Source: an uncultured Erythrobacter sp. (GTDB lineage Bacteria > Pseudomonadota > Alphaproteobacteria > Sphingomonadales > Sphingomonadaceae). Taken from it: a DNA stretch of 64,000 nucleotides. The translations under genes and the position numbers were made by a program. The DNA lies in assembly GCA_947502815.1 (NCBI GenBank), contig CANNBH010000001.1:2328818-2392817 (forward strand), read 5' to 3'. This document shows, piece by piece, positions 33,851 through 43,591 of this stretch. Under the pieces are notes generated by a model. That model was not told the DNA's origin, searched no databases, and saw only the letters and a program-made list of their open reading frames with translations. Positions within the stretch are counted from its first letter, which is position 1. The number at the start of each line of letters is the position of its first letter.

Positions 33851-36800
33851 TTAGAAGGCGAAGCGCGCGGTGACGCGGCCCGAATGGGCGTCATAGCCTT
33901 CGGCAAAGTCACCGAGGTAGCCGACTTCGATGGCAAAGTTTTCTGACACATCGACGCTGGCACCTGCGCCCAGCTCAAAACGGTTTTGCTCCCGCTCTGG
34001 CGAAACCACCGTAAAGGCACCCAGTTCGGCCGATGTGAGGTTAAAGGTCCGCGCGTCATCGCTTAGATCGTGGACCACGGTCCCCTGGACAAAGCCGCTG
34101 AAGCGCGGTGACAGTTCACCCGAAAGCGCAACACCGCCGCGCAATTCAGTGAAGTTCACATCATCGCGCGCCACGCCCAAACCATAGCCGCCCGCTTCAA
34201 CCGCGTCGTCAAAGCCAAGCGATGCACCGTTGATGCCCAACGATGGGGTCAGCGCAAATTGCTCATTCGGCAAAAGGTCAAATCCAACGACCGCGCTGTA
34301 TGCGAAGCCATCGAAATCATAGGACGAGTTGATCGGGCCCAGCACGCCGCTGCGCGCATCGTCGATTTCACCTGTCAGATAGGCGATCTCACCGTTGATA
34401 AAGCCGCGCTCAGCAAAATTGGCCGCGCCATAGACGCCCAGCTTGATGCTTTCAGCATCGGTTTGGCCGCTGACAACGGCTCCGTTCAAATTGTCGTTCT
34501 CAATTTCGGCATAGCTGGCAAGCAGACCGATCCGGCCATAATCCCCGACCATGAAATCACCGCCGACGGTGAATATCGTTTGGTCGCTGTCATAACCGCC
34601 CGCTGTTTGTGACAGAGCATCTTGCTCCGCTCCGCGCAGAACAAATTGGCCCCAAATGCCCGAGCCATCGCCAGTCAGATGGCGGTTCAAGGCGTCGCTT
34701 GCCGCATTCGACGTTTCAAAAATCTCGCGCGCTGCACCATTGTTCAGCGCAGGCAGAGCATCGACAGCCAAGGCCTCAAACGCATCGGTATCGGGCAAGT
34801 CATTGATAAGGTCGAAATTCGCCTGGCTCAACGTGCCTGCGTTCAACGCAGACGTTACCGCCGCGCCAAATGTCACAAGGTTGTTGTCGTCCGAAGTGAC
34901 CAATTGATTGACCGCGATCACCTGAACCGAAAGCGAGCCCACGACAGGGACATAATCGACCAACAAATCGTCATCGATAATGTTGATCGTGGCGCCGTTG
35001 TCGATGAAGCCTGTGCCGTCTTGCAAGACCAGAACGGTTTGGCCAACCAATGCGACATCCAACGGTGTTTCAATTGTGATCGTGCCGGTGTCCTCCAGCG
35101 TGATCGATCCCGTTGTCGTCAGCGTATCAACGCCCAAGCCAAGGACCACATTGCCATCAATGGTCACGTCCCCTTCAAGCGTGCGGTCGCCCGACACGCG
35201 CAGGTCGCTTTGAGTGCCCAATGTGGTCGTTTCAAATCCCACCAGATTATCGGCATCCAACGTTCCGCCCAAAATGGCAGTGTCAATGCCCGCGCCGCCA
35301 TCGACAGTGCCCGCAATAGAAGACGCCGTCCAAGCGAGGATGAACGTGTCATCGCCCCCTTCGAGATTGACGTTGCCTGTTACCGCGCCGCCCGCTTCTT
35401 GTGTGAAGGAGCCGTTGCCATCACCCAACAGAACAGCATCGCCTGAAAGGCCAGCGATGGAGCCGCTGTTCAGCACCGACAGCACGCCAGTTCCGGGGCT
35501 GGAGATACCGGCGAGGTCGCCGCTGATCGTGCCGCCTGCTGCGTTGGTGATCGTGCCATTGTCAAACACAACGCCCGATCCGCCAGCCGTGCTTTCAACC
35601 AAGCCGCTGTTGGTCAGGTCAATTGAATCCGCAGAAGTAGAGCTTTCGATAGCGTTTGCATTCGCGCTGGTGATTGAACCCGCGTTGGTGATCACCGCCA
35701 AGTCGCCCGCAGCAATCGCGGGGCCATCTTGCGATGTGATCGCACCGCCAGCAGCGTTGTCGAGCACCAATCCATTTCCAGCGGCCACACCGACGAAGAA
35801 TGAAGAGATTGTGCCGGAGTTGCTGACGTTCAAACCGTCGCCTGCTGCAACCGCGATAAAGGCATCGACTGTGGTGGAGATTGTGCCAGTGTTCACCAAG
35901 GAAACGCCGTTGATGCCATCGGCATTCACCGCGGTACCAAATCCTCCGGTGCTGCTGATCGTCCCGTCATTGGTGAGCGATGAGCCATCAGCGCCGAAGC
36001 GAACGGCATCATCGCCGCCCGATGTAAGCGTTCCCGTATTCGTAACGTCGGCGATCCCGCCAACATCAAGCCCGCGTGCCAATGCGGCGTCGATAGAACC
36101 CGAATTGGTTACAGTCGCATCGCCCGTGATCGTCACAGCCTGCGCGCCATCGCCCAAAGTTGTGATCGAGCCGTCGTTGCTGACCGTGGCCGCGCCCAGA
36201 ACCACGATCCCGCCGGCGTTGTCGCCCTCGGTTGAAACCATGCTGTTCGCGGTCAGTGTTACGGTTGAAAGGTCGCCTGCAAGGATCGCAATCGCATCGT
36301 CGCCAGTGGTGGCAATCACGCCGTCATTGTCGACCGTGCTGTTGTCACCAACGATAACCGCGCCCAGATTGTCGCCCGCCGCCGATACTGATCCAGTGTT
36401 GGTGAAACTGCTGTTGTCGAGCATCGACACGCCGATTGCGAAATCGCCTGTTGTTGTGATGGAACCTGTGTTGGTGACGGTGCCGCCATCGAGCACATCA
36501 ATGCCGATACCTGCCTCGCCAGAGGTTTGGATTGTCCCGTCATTTTGGATGACCGCATCGTCTTCCAACGCAATGCCAAAGCCGCCATCGCCGGTTGTGG
36601 TGATGGTGCCAGCGGCAAAATTGTTGATGGTGATTGTGTCGCCCCGGCCAAACACCGCGATCGAATTGTCGCCATCGGTTTGGATCAGGCCATTGTTGTT
36701 CACAACGCTGCCTGCGCGCACTTCGACTGCGTCGGATGCGTTGTCGCCCGTGGTTATGATCGAACCGTTGTTGGTAAGGGTGGTGTTGAGCAGCGCACGA

Positions 36801-37762
36801 ATGCCATTGGCGTCTTCGCCGGCAGTTTGGATCGTGCCGTCATTGACGATGGTCGAACCGTTCAGGATCGATACGCCGCGCGCTTCATCGCCGGTGGTCG
36901 AAATGAAGCCCGTTGCCGAGTTTGTGAAGGTCGCACCATCCCGCATGCCAACACCAACTGAGCTAAGGCCGCTGGTGACGATGTTGCCAGTGTTGGTGAC
37001 AGTGCCATCATCTTGAGTGTCGATGCCGACGGCAAAATCGCCAAAGGTTTGGATCAGACCGTCATTGAACACTTGACCATCATTCAAAACTGCAACGCCG
37101 AAACTGCCGTCGCCGCTTGTGACGATAGAACCGGTCACCGCGTTCTCTACAAAAATGCCGTCCCCTGCGCCAAACACGCCGAAGGATTCCGCCCCTTCGG
37201 TTTGGACAAGGCCTGCGTTGATAAACTCGCCGTTGGCGGAGACCGACACGGCGTCAGAGAAATCGTCACCCGTGGTGTAAATTGTGCCGCTGTTGATCAG
37301 CAAAGCGCCTTCGCCAATTTCTGCGGCTACGGCGAAATTCCCGTCAGTTTGGATAAAGCCGTTGTTCGTCACAAATGAGTTCGCACCCACCGCAAGACCA
37401 CCTTCGAAATCATTGGCGGTCTGGATTGATCCATCAACGGTCCCGGCTGTGGTCCCGGTGATCACAACCGATCCCTGAACGACAGAACCGCTTTGAATGT
37501 CGAGGCCCAAGGGCGCATCGGAGAAATCGAAGAAGCCATCCGCGTCGGTGCCCGGCGCGCAGGTCACAACGCCGCCTACAATCGCGCACTCTTCCGCATT
37601 GGCCGGTGCGGCAGGAGCCGTTGGGGTTGGCGCCGCCATCAAAGGTGCTGGCGCCGATTGCGCCAGTGCCGGAGCGGTCAAGCCGAGCGAAAGGCCAGCG
37701 GTCAAAGCAATCGCCGAAGCGCTGCCGATGGCGCGGATTTTGATTGAGGAAGAAATGGTCAT
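33851..37762 (-). CDS. Autotransporter with Gly/Asn-rich beta-helix passenger
   Basis: A 1303-residue type Va secreted protein. Residues 1-34 form a signal peptide (ends APALAQ). Residues about 60-1010 are a passenger of many imperfect 20-25 residue repeats with the pattern N-x-G-x-I-x-T-T/D-G-D-x-x-x-G (for example NNGLIQTDGDNSIAVFG), typical of a right-handed beta-helix. The C-terminal 270 residues form the barrel (GIWGQFVLRGAEQDAL ... GRVTARFAF) ending in Phe. The passenger has almost no Cys. A surface adhesion role is usual but unproven here. ATG 37762 has GAGG upstream. Confidence 0.9.
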   Translation of the reverse strand: MTISSSIKIRAIGSASAIALTAGLSLGLTAPALAQSAPAPLMAAPTPTAPAAPANAEECAIVGGVVTCAPGTDADGFFDFSDAPLGLDIQSGSVVQGSVVITGTTAGTVDGSIQTANDFEGGLAVGANSFVTNNGFIQTDGNFAVAAEIGEGALLINSGTIYTTGDDFSDAVSVSANGEFINAGLVQTEGAESFGVFGAGDGIFVENAVTGSIVTSGDGSFGVAVLNDGQVFNDGLIQTFGDFAVGIDTQDDGTVTNTGNIVTSGLSSVGVGMRDGATFTNSATGFISTTGDEARGVSILNGSTIVNDGTIQTAGEDANGIRALLNTTLTNNGSIITTGDNASDAVEVRAGSVVNNNGLIQTDGDNSIAVFGRGDTITINNFAAGTITTTGDGGFGIALEDDAVIQNDGTIQTSGEAGIGIDVLDGGTVTNTGSITTTGDFAIGVSMLDNSSFTNTGSVSAAGDNLGAVIVGDNSTVDNDGVIATTGDDAIAILAGDLSTVTLTANSMVSTEGDNAGGIVVLGAATVSNDGSITTLGDGAQAVTITGDATVTNSGSIDAALARGLDVGGIADVTNTGTLTSGGDDAVRFGADGSSLTNDGTISSTGGFGTAVNADGINGVSLVNTGTISTTVDAFIAVAAGDGLNVSNSGTISSFFVGVAAGNGLVLDNAAGGAITSQDGPAIAAGDLAVITNAGSITSANANAIESSTSADSIDLTNSGLVESTAGGSGVVFDNGTITNAAGGTISGDLAGISSPGTGVLSVLNSGSIAGLSGDAVLLGDGNGSFTQEAGGAVTGNVNLEGGDDTFILAWTASSIAGTVDGGAGIDTAILGGTLDADNLVGFETTTLGTQSDLRVSGDRTLEGDVTIDGNVVLGLGVDTLTTTGSITLEDTGTITIETPLDVALVGQTVLVLQDGTGFIDNGATINIIDDDLLVDYVPVVGSLSVQVIAVNQLVTSDDNNLVTFGAAVTSALNAGTLSQANFDLINDLPDTDAFEALAVDALPALNNGAAREIFETSNAASDALNRHLTGDGSGIWGQFVLRGAEQDALSQTAGGYDSDQTIFTVGGDFMVGDYGRIGLLASYAEIENDNLNGAVVSGQTDAESIKLGVYGAANFAERGFINGEIAYLTGEIDDARSGVLGPINSSYDFDGFAYSAVVGFDLLPNEQFALTPSLGINGASLGFDDAVEAGGYGLGVARDDVNFTELRGGVALSGELSPRFSGFVQGTVVHDLSDDARTFNLTSAELGAFTVVSPEREQNRFELGAGASVDVSENFAIEVGYLGDFAEGYDAHSGRVTARFAF

Positions 37763-38016
37763 GTTAGGGGCCTCATGCGCAAATATGTTTGCAGATCGGG
37801 GTGATCTGAATTCGTGTTGAGACGCACCAACCCGCACGATGCCTTAAGAATGCGCGCGAGACAGTGCGACCCGTCTGATGCAGGGGCGTATTCATAGAAT
37901 ATTACTGATAAATGAAGGTTCTTTCACCCGTGAACAGGGCGAATTAACCAAGCATTTTGGCGAGAAATTAGGGCTGTTTTCAAGCGCGTCTGACGGTTAA
38001 GAAAACCGTGCCAAAT

Positions 38017-38469
38017 TCAGCCCCGGCCCCGGTAAGGGGCGACCCCTTGATCGGGCAGCCACAGGTCTGTTGGCGGTGCGCCGGTCTGCCAAAAAACATC
38101 AATGGGAATGCCTCCGCGCGGATACCAATATCCGCCAATCCTTAACCATTGAGGCTTCATTTCTTGGGCCAAACGTTGCCCAATTCCCACAGTTACGTCC
38201 TCATGAAAGCCGTTGTGATTGCGGAAACTGCCTAGGAACAGCTTAAGGCTTTTTGATTCGACGATTGCGTCGCCCGGCGCGTAATCAATCACGAGATGGG
38301 CAAAATCAGGCTGGTTGGTGACCGGGCATAAAGACGTGAATTCGGGCGCGGCAAAACGCACCAGATACAGCGATCCGGGCCGCGGGTTCGGCACATAATC
38401 CAGCGCCGCGTCTTCGGGTGAAGCGGGCAGAGGCGTGTCTTTGCCCAAATATGCAGGTGTGGTTTCCAT
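38017..38469 (-). CDS. queF: NADPH-dependent 7-cyano-7-deazaguanine reductase
   Basis: Reduces preQ0 to preQ1 in queuosine synthesis. The 150-residue unimodular form has [20 protein letters not shown] with the catalytic Cys near residue 47, and the NADPH-binding motif [21 protein letters not shown] near residue 71. The C-terminal [12 protein letters not shown] is conserved. It is a single gene; the other queuosine genes are not here. Confidence 0.96.
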   Translation of the reverse strand: METTPAYLGKDTPLPASPEDAALDYVPNPRPGSLYLVRFAAPEFTSLCPVTNQPDFAHLVIDYAPGDAIVESKSLKLFLGSFRNHNGFHEDVTVGIGQRLAQEMKPQWLRIGGYWYPRGGIPIDVFWQTGAPPTDLWLPDQGVAPYRGRG

Positions 38470-38609
38470 GCCGCGCTGTTGCCGCGAAAGATGGCCGGTT
38501 GCAAGCGAGGAACTGGACGCGGACGTTTTGCGACCTATGTCTTAGGTCCCCGACGCCGCGATGTGTGTTCCCCCAAATGCGCATCACATCGGCCTGACAT
38601 AAACCTAGA

Positions 38610-40202
38610 ATGTTTCGACAAGCTATTCGCATGATGCGCGCGCCGACCACCCCGCCCCGTTTCCCCGCCAGCCGTTTGCGCATGGCCGGTATGGCTGTGT
38701 TTTCCGGCGCTTTGGTTCTGGCGGCTGCTGGCAGTCTGTCCGCACAAAATTCGCCGGGCGGATTTTCTCTGCCTGACCCGACGGCAACGCCCACGCCCGT
38801 GCCGCAAGGCCCCGCCGATGAACGCGCCGGAGTGCCCATTGGCCCGCGCGTTATCCCGGAAAGCCGCCCCACCGCTTCGCAGACACAGGCGCCTGCCGCG
38901 TCGCCCACGCCAACGCCCACCCCAGCTGCGACACGCGCCACGGAACCGGCCACCACACCGGCTTCAGATGGCGCGCCAGCGGCAAGGACGGCTCCGTCTT
39001 CATCGGGCACGACATCTTCGGCATCGCCCGCACCTTCCTCCGGGACAACCACGCAGCGCCCTTCAACCGCGGCTCAAAGCGGCAGCGCGCTCGGCAATAC
39101 GCCGCGCCAGCCGGTTTCGCCCAGCGGCGGCGTGTCGGGGCCCGGTTTTGACACCCCCATTGGGATTGACCCGGACGCCGCGCCGATTGGGCCGAATGAT
39201 TGGTATGATGTCCGGCCCGATGGCGAAACGGGCGCATCGGGTGAGGGATCTGGCGATAGCTCTGCGCAAACTCGCGGCCCGTCCCGCACACCCAGCGAAA
39301 TGGCCGCAACCGGCGCGGGTTTGATCCGCGAACGGGTCTTTATCGGCCTTTCCGTGATGCTGGTTCTTGCGGCGGCTTTGGGCTTTTTGTTTTGGCGGCG
39401 ACGCAGGCAAGAGGCGATGGCTGCAGAGGATGTGGGCACGTCGCTGGCTTTTGGCGTGCACCGGGCCATCGCGGAATCGGAATCCGCCGACGAAGGTGCC
39501 GGCGACGCGTCTGTCGTAGACACGGCTCCGCAGCCCTCACCTCCAATGCCGAAGCCCGAGCCCGAGCCGCAAAGCGAGCAAGTGCAAGCTGCGCCTAAAA
39601 CACCGGCGCAGCCACAATTTGCCGCGCAAACGCCGCCTATTGCTCCGGCACCAGAGCCAAAACTTGCCCCCCAGCCAGAGCCTGAGACCATTCTGGCATC
39701 CGCCGCTCCTGCCGCTGTGATGGACCCGGCCAAGATGGATCTGCGATTGGAAGTTGTGGGCGGCACGCGCAGTGTGATGATGTTCTCGCTCGATTTCCGG
39801 ATTGAGATCGCAAACCGCAGCGACAAGGCCGTGCGCGATGTGAATGCTTTGGGTGCGCTTGCCTGCGCCCAAAACAAGGCGATCAACGCCGCCCCGTTGT
39901 TAAACGGCTCTCAGATTTCTTCGATCGGTCGGATCGGACCACACAAAAGCCACCGGATCAGCGGCCAATTGCAATTGCCGCTCAACCAAGTGATGGCGAT
40001 TCAGCAGGGTTCAAAACCGCTCTTTATCCCGCTGCTGCATATCGGTTTGACCAGCGGCGACGCTTCCTTGAATCGCAGCTATGTGATCGGCACACCCAGC
40101 GCGGCCAGCGCGAGCCGGGTTCACCCCCTACCTCTGGATGGCCCGCCGGGAGGATTGCCAAGCCTGCGCGCGCAATTGATCAAGCAGCCTGCTGTCGCTT
40201 AA
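38610..40202 (+). CDS. Bitopic membrane protein with Pro/Ala/Thr-rich periplasmic region, function unknown
   Basis: A 530-residue protein. A hydrophobic segment near residues 26-45 (MAGMAVFSGALVLAAAGSLSAQ) acts as signal or anchor. Residues 46-235 are Pro/Thr/Ser-rich and low complexity. A membrane helix lies near 248-267 (FIGLSVMLVLAAALGFLFWRR), then an Arg-rich stop-transfer, another Pro/Glu-rich linker, and a C-terminal domain from about 372 (DLRLEVVGGTRSVMMFSLDF) that looks like a beta-sandwich ending at QLIKQPAVA. The start is uncertain; ATG 38631, 38634 or 38682 are possible. I recognise no named family. Confidence 0.6.
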   Translation: MFRQAIRMMRAPTTPPRFPASRLRMAGMAVFSGALVLAAAGSLSAQNSPGGFSLPDPTATPTPVPQGPADERAGVPIGPRVIPESRPTASQTQAPAASPTPTPTPAATRATEPATTPASDGAPAARTAPSSSGTTSSASPAPSSGTTTQRPSTAAQSGSALGNTPRQPVSPSGGVSGPGFDTPIGIDPDAAPIGPNDWYDVRPDGETGASGEGSGDSSAQTRGPSRTPSEMAATGAGLIRERVFIGLSVMLVLAAALGFLFWRRRRQEAMAAEDVGTSLAFGVHRAIAESESADEGAGDASVVDTAPQPSPPMPKPEPEPQSEQVQAAPKTPAQPQFAAQTPPIAPAPEPKLAPQPEPETILASAAPAAVMDPAKMDLRLEVVGGTRSVMMFSLDFRIEIANRSDKAVRDVNALGALACAQNKAINAAPLLNGSQISSIGRIGPHKSHRISGQLQLPLNQVMAIQQGSKPLFIPLLHIGLTSGDASLNRSYVIGTPSAASASRVHPLPLDGPPGGLPSLRAQLIKQPAVA

Positions 40203-40284
40203 CCACGCTTGGCTAGTGCAGCGCGGCGCGCTACCGCTTTCTCCAAGGTTTCGAAGGGCCCAAGTGTTTAAGGGAGAGCGAGTG

Positions 40285-41142
40285 ATGGACACCCACGCTT
40301 CAGACAGTTTGGTTTCGACCGACTGGCTCGATCAGAATTTGGCATCGCCAGGTCTGGTGATCCTCGATGCATCGCGCCACTTGCCAGCCGCCGGACGGGA
40401 TCCCGCCGCCGAATTTCGCGATGCCCATATTCGCGGCGCACGCTTTCTTGATCTGGCCAGCCTAACCGATCCGGCCTCCGATGTCCCCGCAGCCCTGCCC
40501 AACGCTGCCCAATTGGCACAGCGTATGGCGCAATTGGGTGTGAAGGCCGATGACCGCATTGTCCTTTATGATGACAGCGCGGTTAAGACGTCGGCGCGCG
40601 CATGGTTCGCCTTTCGGGCGCATGGGATCAGCAAAGTCTCAATCCTTGATGGCGGGTTTTCGGCATGGCGCAGCGAAGGGCGCGCATTGGAGGGCGGCAC
40701 GCCGCTTTTTGAGGCCAGCTCGCCAGCACCTCTACCGTCTGCCAGCCGCATCGCCAGCAAGGTCGATATGCTAATCAATCTACAAGACGGCACGCATCAA
40801 GTGATCGATGCCCGCGGCGCCGATCGCGTATTCGGCAGCGGTATCGATCCCGTCCATGGCGGCCAAAACGGCCGGATCCCCGGGGCGCTTAATCTGCACT
40901 TTGGCCAGGTGTTTTCCAGCGACGGCCGTTTCAAATCGCCCGAAGAATTGCGCGCAGCGTTTGAACAAGCCGGGCTCAACCATCAGGCCCCCGTCATCTC
41001 CACATGCGGCAGCGGCGTGACCGCCAGTGTCCTGCTGTTTGCGCTGCATTTGTGCGGCAATGATGATGCTATGCTGTATGACGGCAGCTGGCAGGAATGG
41101 GAGGCCGATCCCTCCACGCCCAAACAACAAGGTCCAGCATGA
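40285..41142 (+). CDS. sseA: 3-mercaptopyruvate/thiosulfate sulfurtransferase
   Basis: A 285-residue two-domain rhodanese. The N-terminal domain includes LVSTDWLDQN and GGFSAWRSEG; the C-terminal domain holds the active-site loop ISTCGSGVTASVL with Cys near residue 239. CGSGVTA is the form typical of mercaptopyruvate sulfurtransferases. ATG 40285 has AAGGGAGAG upstream. Its stop overlaps the metC start (ATGA), and both act on sulfur amino acids. Confidence 0.9.
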   Translation: MDTHASDSLVSTDWLDQNLASPGLVILDASRHLPAAGRDPAAEFRDAHIRGARFLDLASLTDPASDVPAALPNAAQLAQRMAQLGVKADDRIVLYDDSAVKTSARAWFAFRAHGISKVSILDGGFSAWRSEGRALEGGTPLFEASSPAPLPSASRIASKVDMLINLQDGTHQVIDARGADRVFGSGIDPVHGGQNGRIPGALNLHFGQVFSSDGRFKSPEELRAAFEQAGLNHQAPVISTCGSGVTASVLLFALHLCGNDDAMLYDGSWQEWEADPSTPKQQGPA

Positions 41143-42353
41143 GCGACACGAACAGCGATAAACCCGGCACCCGGATCACCCACGCTGGCCGCCGCGCGGA
41201 ATGGACCGGGCCGGTTGTCAATCCGCCCGTCTGGCGCGCCTCCACCCATCTTTACGTCACCGAAGCCCATCGCAAATCCGCGCTTGCCTCCAATGAGGAT
41301 GGCGATTTCTTTTACGGGCGGCGCGGTGCACCCACCCAATGGGCCTTGGCAGAGGCGCTGACCGAAATTGAGCCCGGCGCGCATGGCACGGTCCTCTATC
41401 CCAGCGGCGTGGCCGCGATTGCGGGATGCTTTCTGACGGTCCTGAAACCGGGCGATCACCTGTTGATGAGCGACAATTCCTATGACCCATCGCGCGCGAT
41501 GGCGACCGGGCTGCTCAAACGGATGGGCATATCGCACAGTTTCTTTGACCCGCTCGATCTGGCGGCTTTTGAAAGGTTGGTGGGCGAGCATTCACCGCGC
41601 GCCGTGTGGTTTGAAAGCCCCGGCAGCCTCACGATGGAAGTGTGCGACATCCCCGCCCTCACCGCAATTTCGCGTGAAGCCGGCGCGATCAGCTTGCTCG
41701 ACAACACATGGGCCAGCGGGCTCGGGTTTGCCGGGCTTGAGCACGGTTGTGACATCGTAATGCAGAGCCTGTCCAAACATGTCGGCGGCCATTCAGACCT
41801 GATGATGGGATCGGCCAGCGCGGGTGAGCGGTGGTATAAGGCTCTGCGCCGCACGTCTCAGCAATTGGGGCAAGTTGTCTCCCCCGACGATGCAGCCTTG
41901 GCAGCGCGCGGCCTGCGCACGATGGCGGTGCGCCTCAAACACTCTACTGAAACCGCGGTCGCGATTGCCGGATGGCTTAACGATCAGCCGCAAATCGAAC
42001 GGGTTATGTGCCCGATGTTGCCCGGCGACGCGGGTTATCAGCTTTGGAACCGCGATTTCACCGGCGGGTGCGGCTTGTTCAGCTTCGTTTTGAGCAGCTC
42101 AGATCAAGACGCTGCGGCCAGAGTGGTCGACGCCTTGCGCTTGTTCGGTATCGGTTACAGCTGGGGCGGGTTTGAAAGCCTTGCCTTGCCGATATTCCCG
42201 CATGAATACCGCGCCGTTATGGACGCGCCCACCATACCAGACGCCGGCCCGAAGGGTGGTCAACGCGCCGCCATCCGACTATCCATTGGGCTTGAAGACG
42301 CAGACGACCTGATCGCGGACCTCGCGCAGGCTTTATCAACATTGGATATGTGA
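41139..42353 (+). CDS. metC: Cystathionine beta-lyase
   Basis: A 404-residue PLP enzyme of the Cys/Met metabolism family that cleaves cystathionine to homocysteine. FFYGRRGAPTQWALAEAL, SDNSYDPSRAMATGLL, ESPGSLTMEVCDIP and the Lys segment MQSLSKHVGGHSDLMMGS (near residue 210) match MetC rather than CGS or MGL. It is translationally coupled to sseA upstream and to the MscS gene downstream (TGATG). Confidence 0.92.
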   Translation: MSDTNSDKPGTRITHAGRRAEWTGPVVNPPVWRASTHLYVTEAHRKSALASNEDGDFFYGRRGAPTQWALAEALTEIEPGAHGTVLYPSGVAAIAGCFLTVLKPGDHLLMSDNSYDPSRAMATGLLKRMGISHSFFDPLDLAAFERLVGEHSPRAVWFESPGSLTMEVCDIPALTAISREAGAISLLDNTWASGLGFAGLEHGCDIVMQSLSKHVGGHSDLMMGSASAGERWYKALRRTSQQLGQVVSPDDAALAARGLRTMAVRLKHSTETAVAIAGWLNDQPQIERVMCPMLPGDAGYQLWNRDFTGGCGLFSFVLSSSDQDAAARVVDALRLFGIGYSWGGFESLALPIFPHEYRAVMDAPTIPDAGPKGGQRAAIRLSIGLEDADDLIADLAQALSTLDM

Positions 42354-43477
42354 TGACCGCGACGTTACCCGCCGACGCAAATGAAACTACCGATCCTATT
42401 GCCGAGGAAGGCGGTGCGCAGAATGGCGGCGGCGAAGGTGACGCAAGCGCCGCTGAGTCAGAGGCACCAGAGGCTCTCCCTCCCGAAGAAGAACCTGCCG
42501 AAGAGGAAGCTGTAGAAGCGATCGAGGCTTCGGGCGAATTCGTTGATGGTGTGACTGCGCAAAACGAAACCGTTGGTGCCTTCTTTGAAACGCTTCAGAA
42601 TGCCGCGGTTGAAATTGGTCACTTTCGTATCTCCGTGCTCGATGTGCTGCTTGTTATCGGCGTCATCCTGCTCGTCATCACCGCCGCATGGATGGTCACC
42701 CGGCTCAGCCGCAACGTTATCAAACGCATCACAAAGTTTGACAGCAGCCAAAAACTGCTCGCCGAAAAACTCAGCACAATAGCAATCTGGGCGCTCGCCT
42801 TTCTGATCGGGATCGACATGCTGGGCATCGATCTCACCGCCTTTGCGATTTTTGGCGGTGCGTTTGGTTTGGCGATTGGTTTCGGTCTGCAAAAGACCTT
42901 TGGTAACCTCATCTCTGGCATACTGTTGTTGCTGGATAAATCGATCAAACCCGGCGACGTAATCTCGGTAACAGATCAGGCTGGGAATGAGGCTGTCGGC
43001 CAAATTCGCAAGATCGGCATCCGCGCGATTTCCGTGATCACCCGCGACCAAACAGAGCACCTGATCCCCAACGAAAACCTCATGATCAATCAGGTGGTGA
43101 ACTGGTCCTACAGCTCGCGCGAAGTGCGTGTCCGTGCGCCTGTTGGTGTATCATATGACAGCGATTTGGATCTGGTGACGGAGCTGCTTTACAAGGCGGT
43201 CGATGACACAGAGCGGGTTTTGAAACACCCCAAGCCGCGGGTTAACCTGATGGGTTTTGGGGACAATTCTGTCGATTTTGAATTGCGCTTTTGGATTCAA
43301 GACCCGGAACAAGGCCTCGCGAATATCCGCTCCAACGTTTATATGCGAGTGTGGCAGCTGTTTAAGCAAAACGATGTCGAAATCCCCTTCCCACAGCGCG
43401 ATCTGCATTTGCGATCATCCAAGCAGCTCGATCAGATTGTGGAAATGATGGCAGCGGGCAAATTGGACGCAGGCTGA
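42353..43477 (+). CDS. MscS-family mechanosensitive channel
   Basis: A 374-residue channel with an acidic, Glu-rich N-terminal extension (residues 1-70). Membrane helices follow near 97-115 (DVLLVIGVILLVITAAWM) and 143-170. The pore-lining helix is FGGAFGLAIGFGLQKTFGNLI near residue 165-185, then the beta domain (LDKSIKPGDVISV) and the C-terminal alpha/beta part. The start overlaps the metC stop. The long acidic N-terminus is unusual. Confidence 0.9.
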   Translation: MTATLPADANETTDPIAEEGGAQNGGGEGDASAAESEAPEALPPEEEPAEEEAVEAIEASGEFVDGVTAQNETVGAFFETLQNAAVEIGHFRISVLDVLLVIGVILLVITAAWMVTRLSRNVIKRITKFDSSQKLLAEKLSTIAIWALAFLIGIDMLGIDLTAFAIFGGAFGLAIGFGLQKTFGNLISGILLLLDKSIKPGDVISVTDQAGNEAVGQIRKIGIRAISVITRDQTEHLIPNENLMINQVVNWSYSSREVRVRAPVGVSYDSDLDLVTELLYKAVDDTERVLKHPKPRVNLMGFGDNSVDFELRFWIQDPEQGLANIRSNVYMRVWQLFKQNDVEIPFPQRDLHLRSSKQLDQIVEMMAAGKLDAG

Positions 43478-43556
43478 GGCATTCTCACTGGTTGCGCAGA
43501 ACAGGTTACGCGCAGCCGCAATAGCTTTCCTTAATCCATCCCAACCCATTCTCGCT

Positions 43557-43574
43557 GGTATGCGGCGGCATACC
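43557..43574. promoter_or_regulatory. Inverted repeat upstream of the siroheme-sulfite reductase operon
   Basis: GGTATGC-GGCG-GCATACC forms a perfect 7-bp inverted repeat with a 4-base centre, ending 17 bases before the cobA start. It is either an operator for a sulfur regulator or an mRNA hairpin near the ribosome entry region. Confidence 0.45.
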
Positions 43575-43591
43575 GCGCCATCTCGCCCTGT

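Noticed and set aside
35214..37016. Plus-strand open frame of 600 residues opposite the autotransporter
   Set aside because: It is antisense to the repeat passenger. Its Pro/Ser/Val-rich low-complexity sequence only reflects the repeats on the other strand.
33851..37762. Possible CRISPR-like repeats
   Set aside because: The periodicity is in coding sequence of an autotransporter passenger; repeats are imperfect and there are no uniform spacers or cas genes.
37993..38009. ACGGTT-AAGAA-AACCGT hairpin as terminator of queF
   Set aside because: The stem is only 6 bp and no U-tract follows in the queF direction, so support is too weak.
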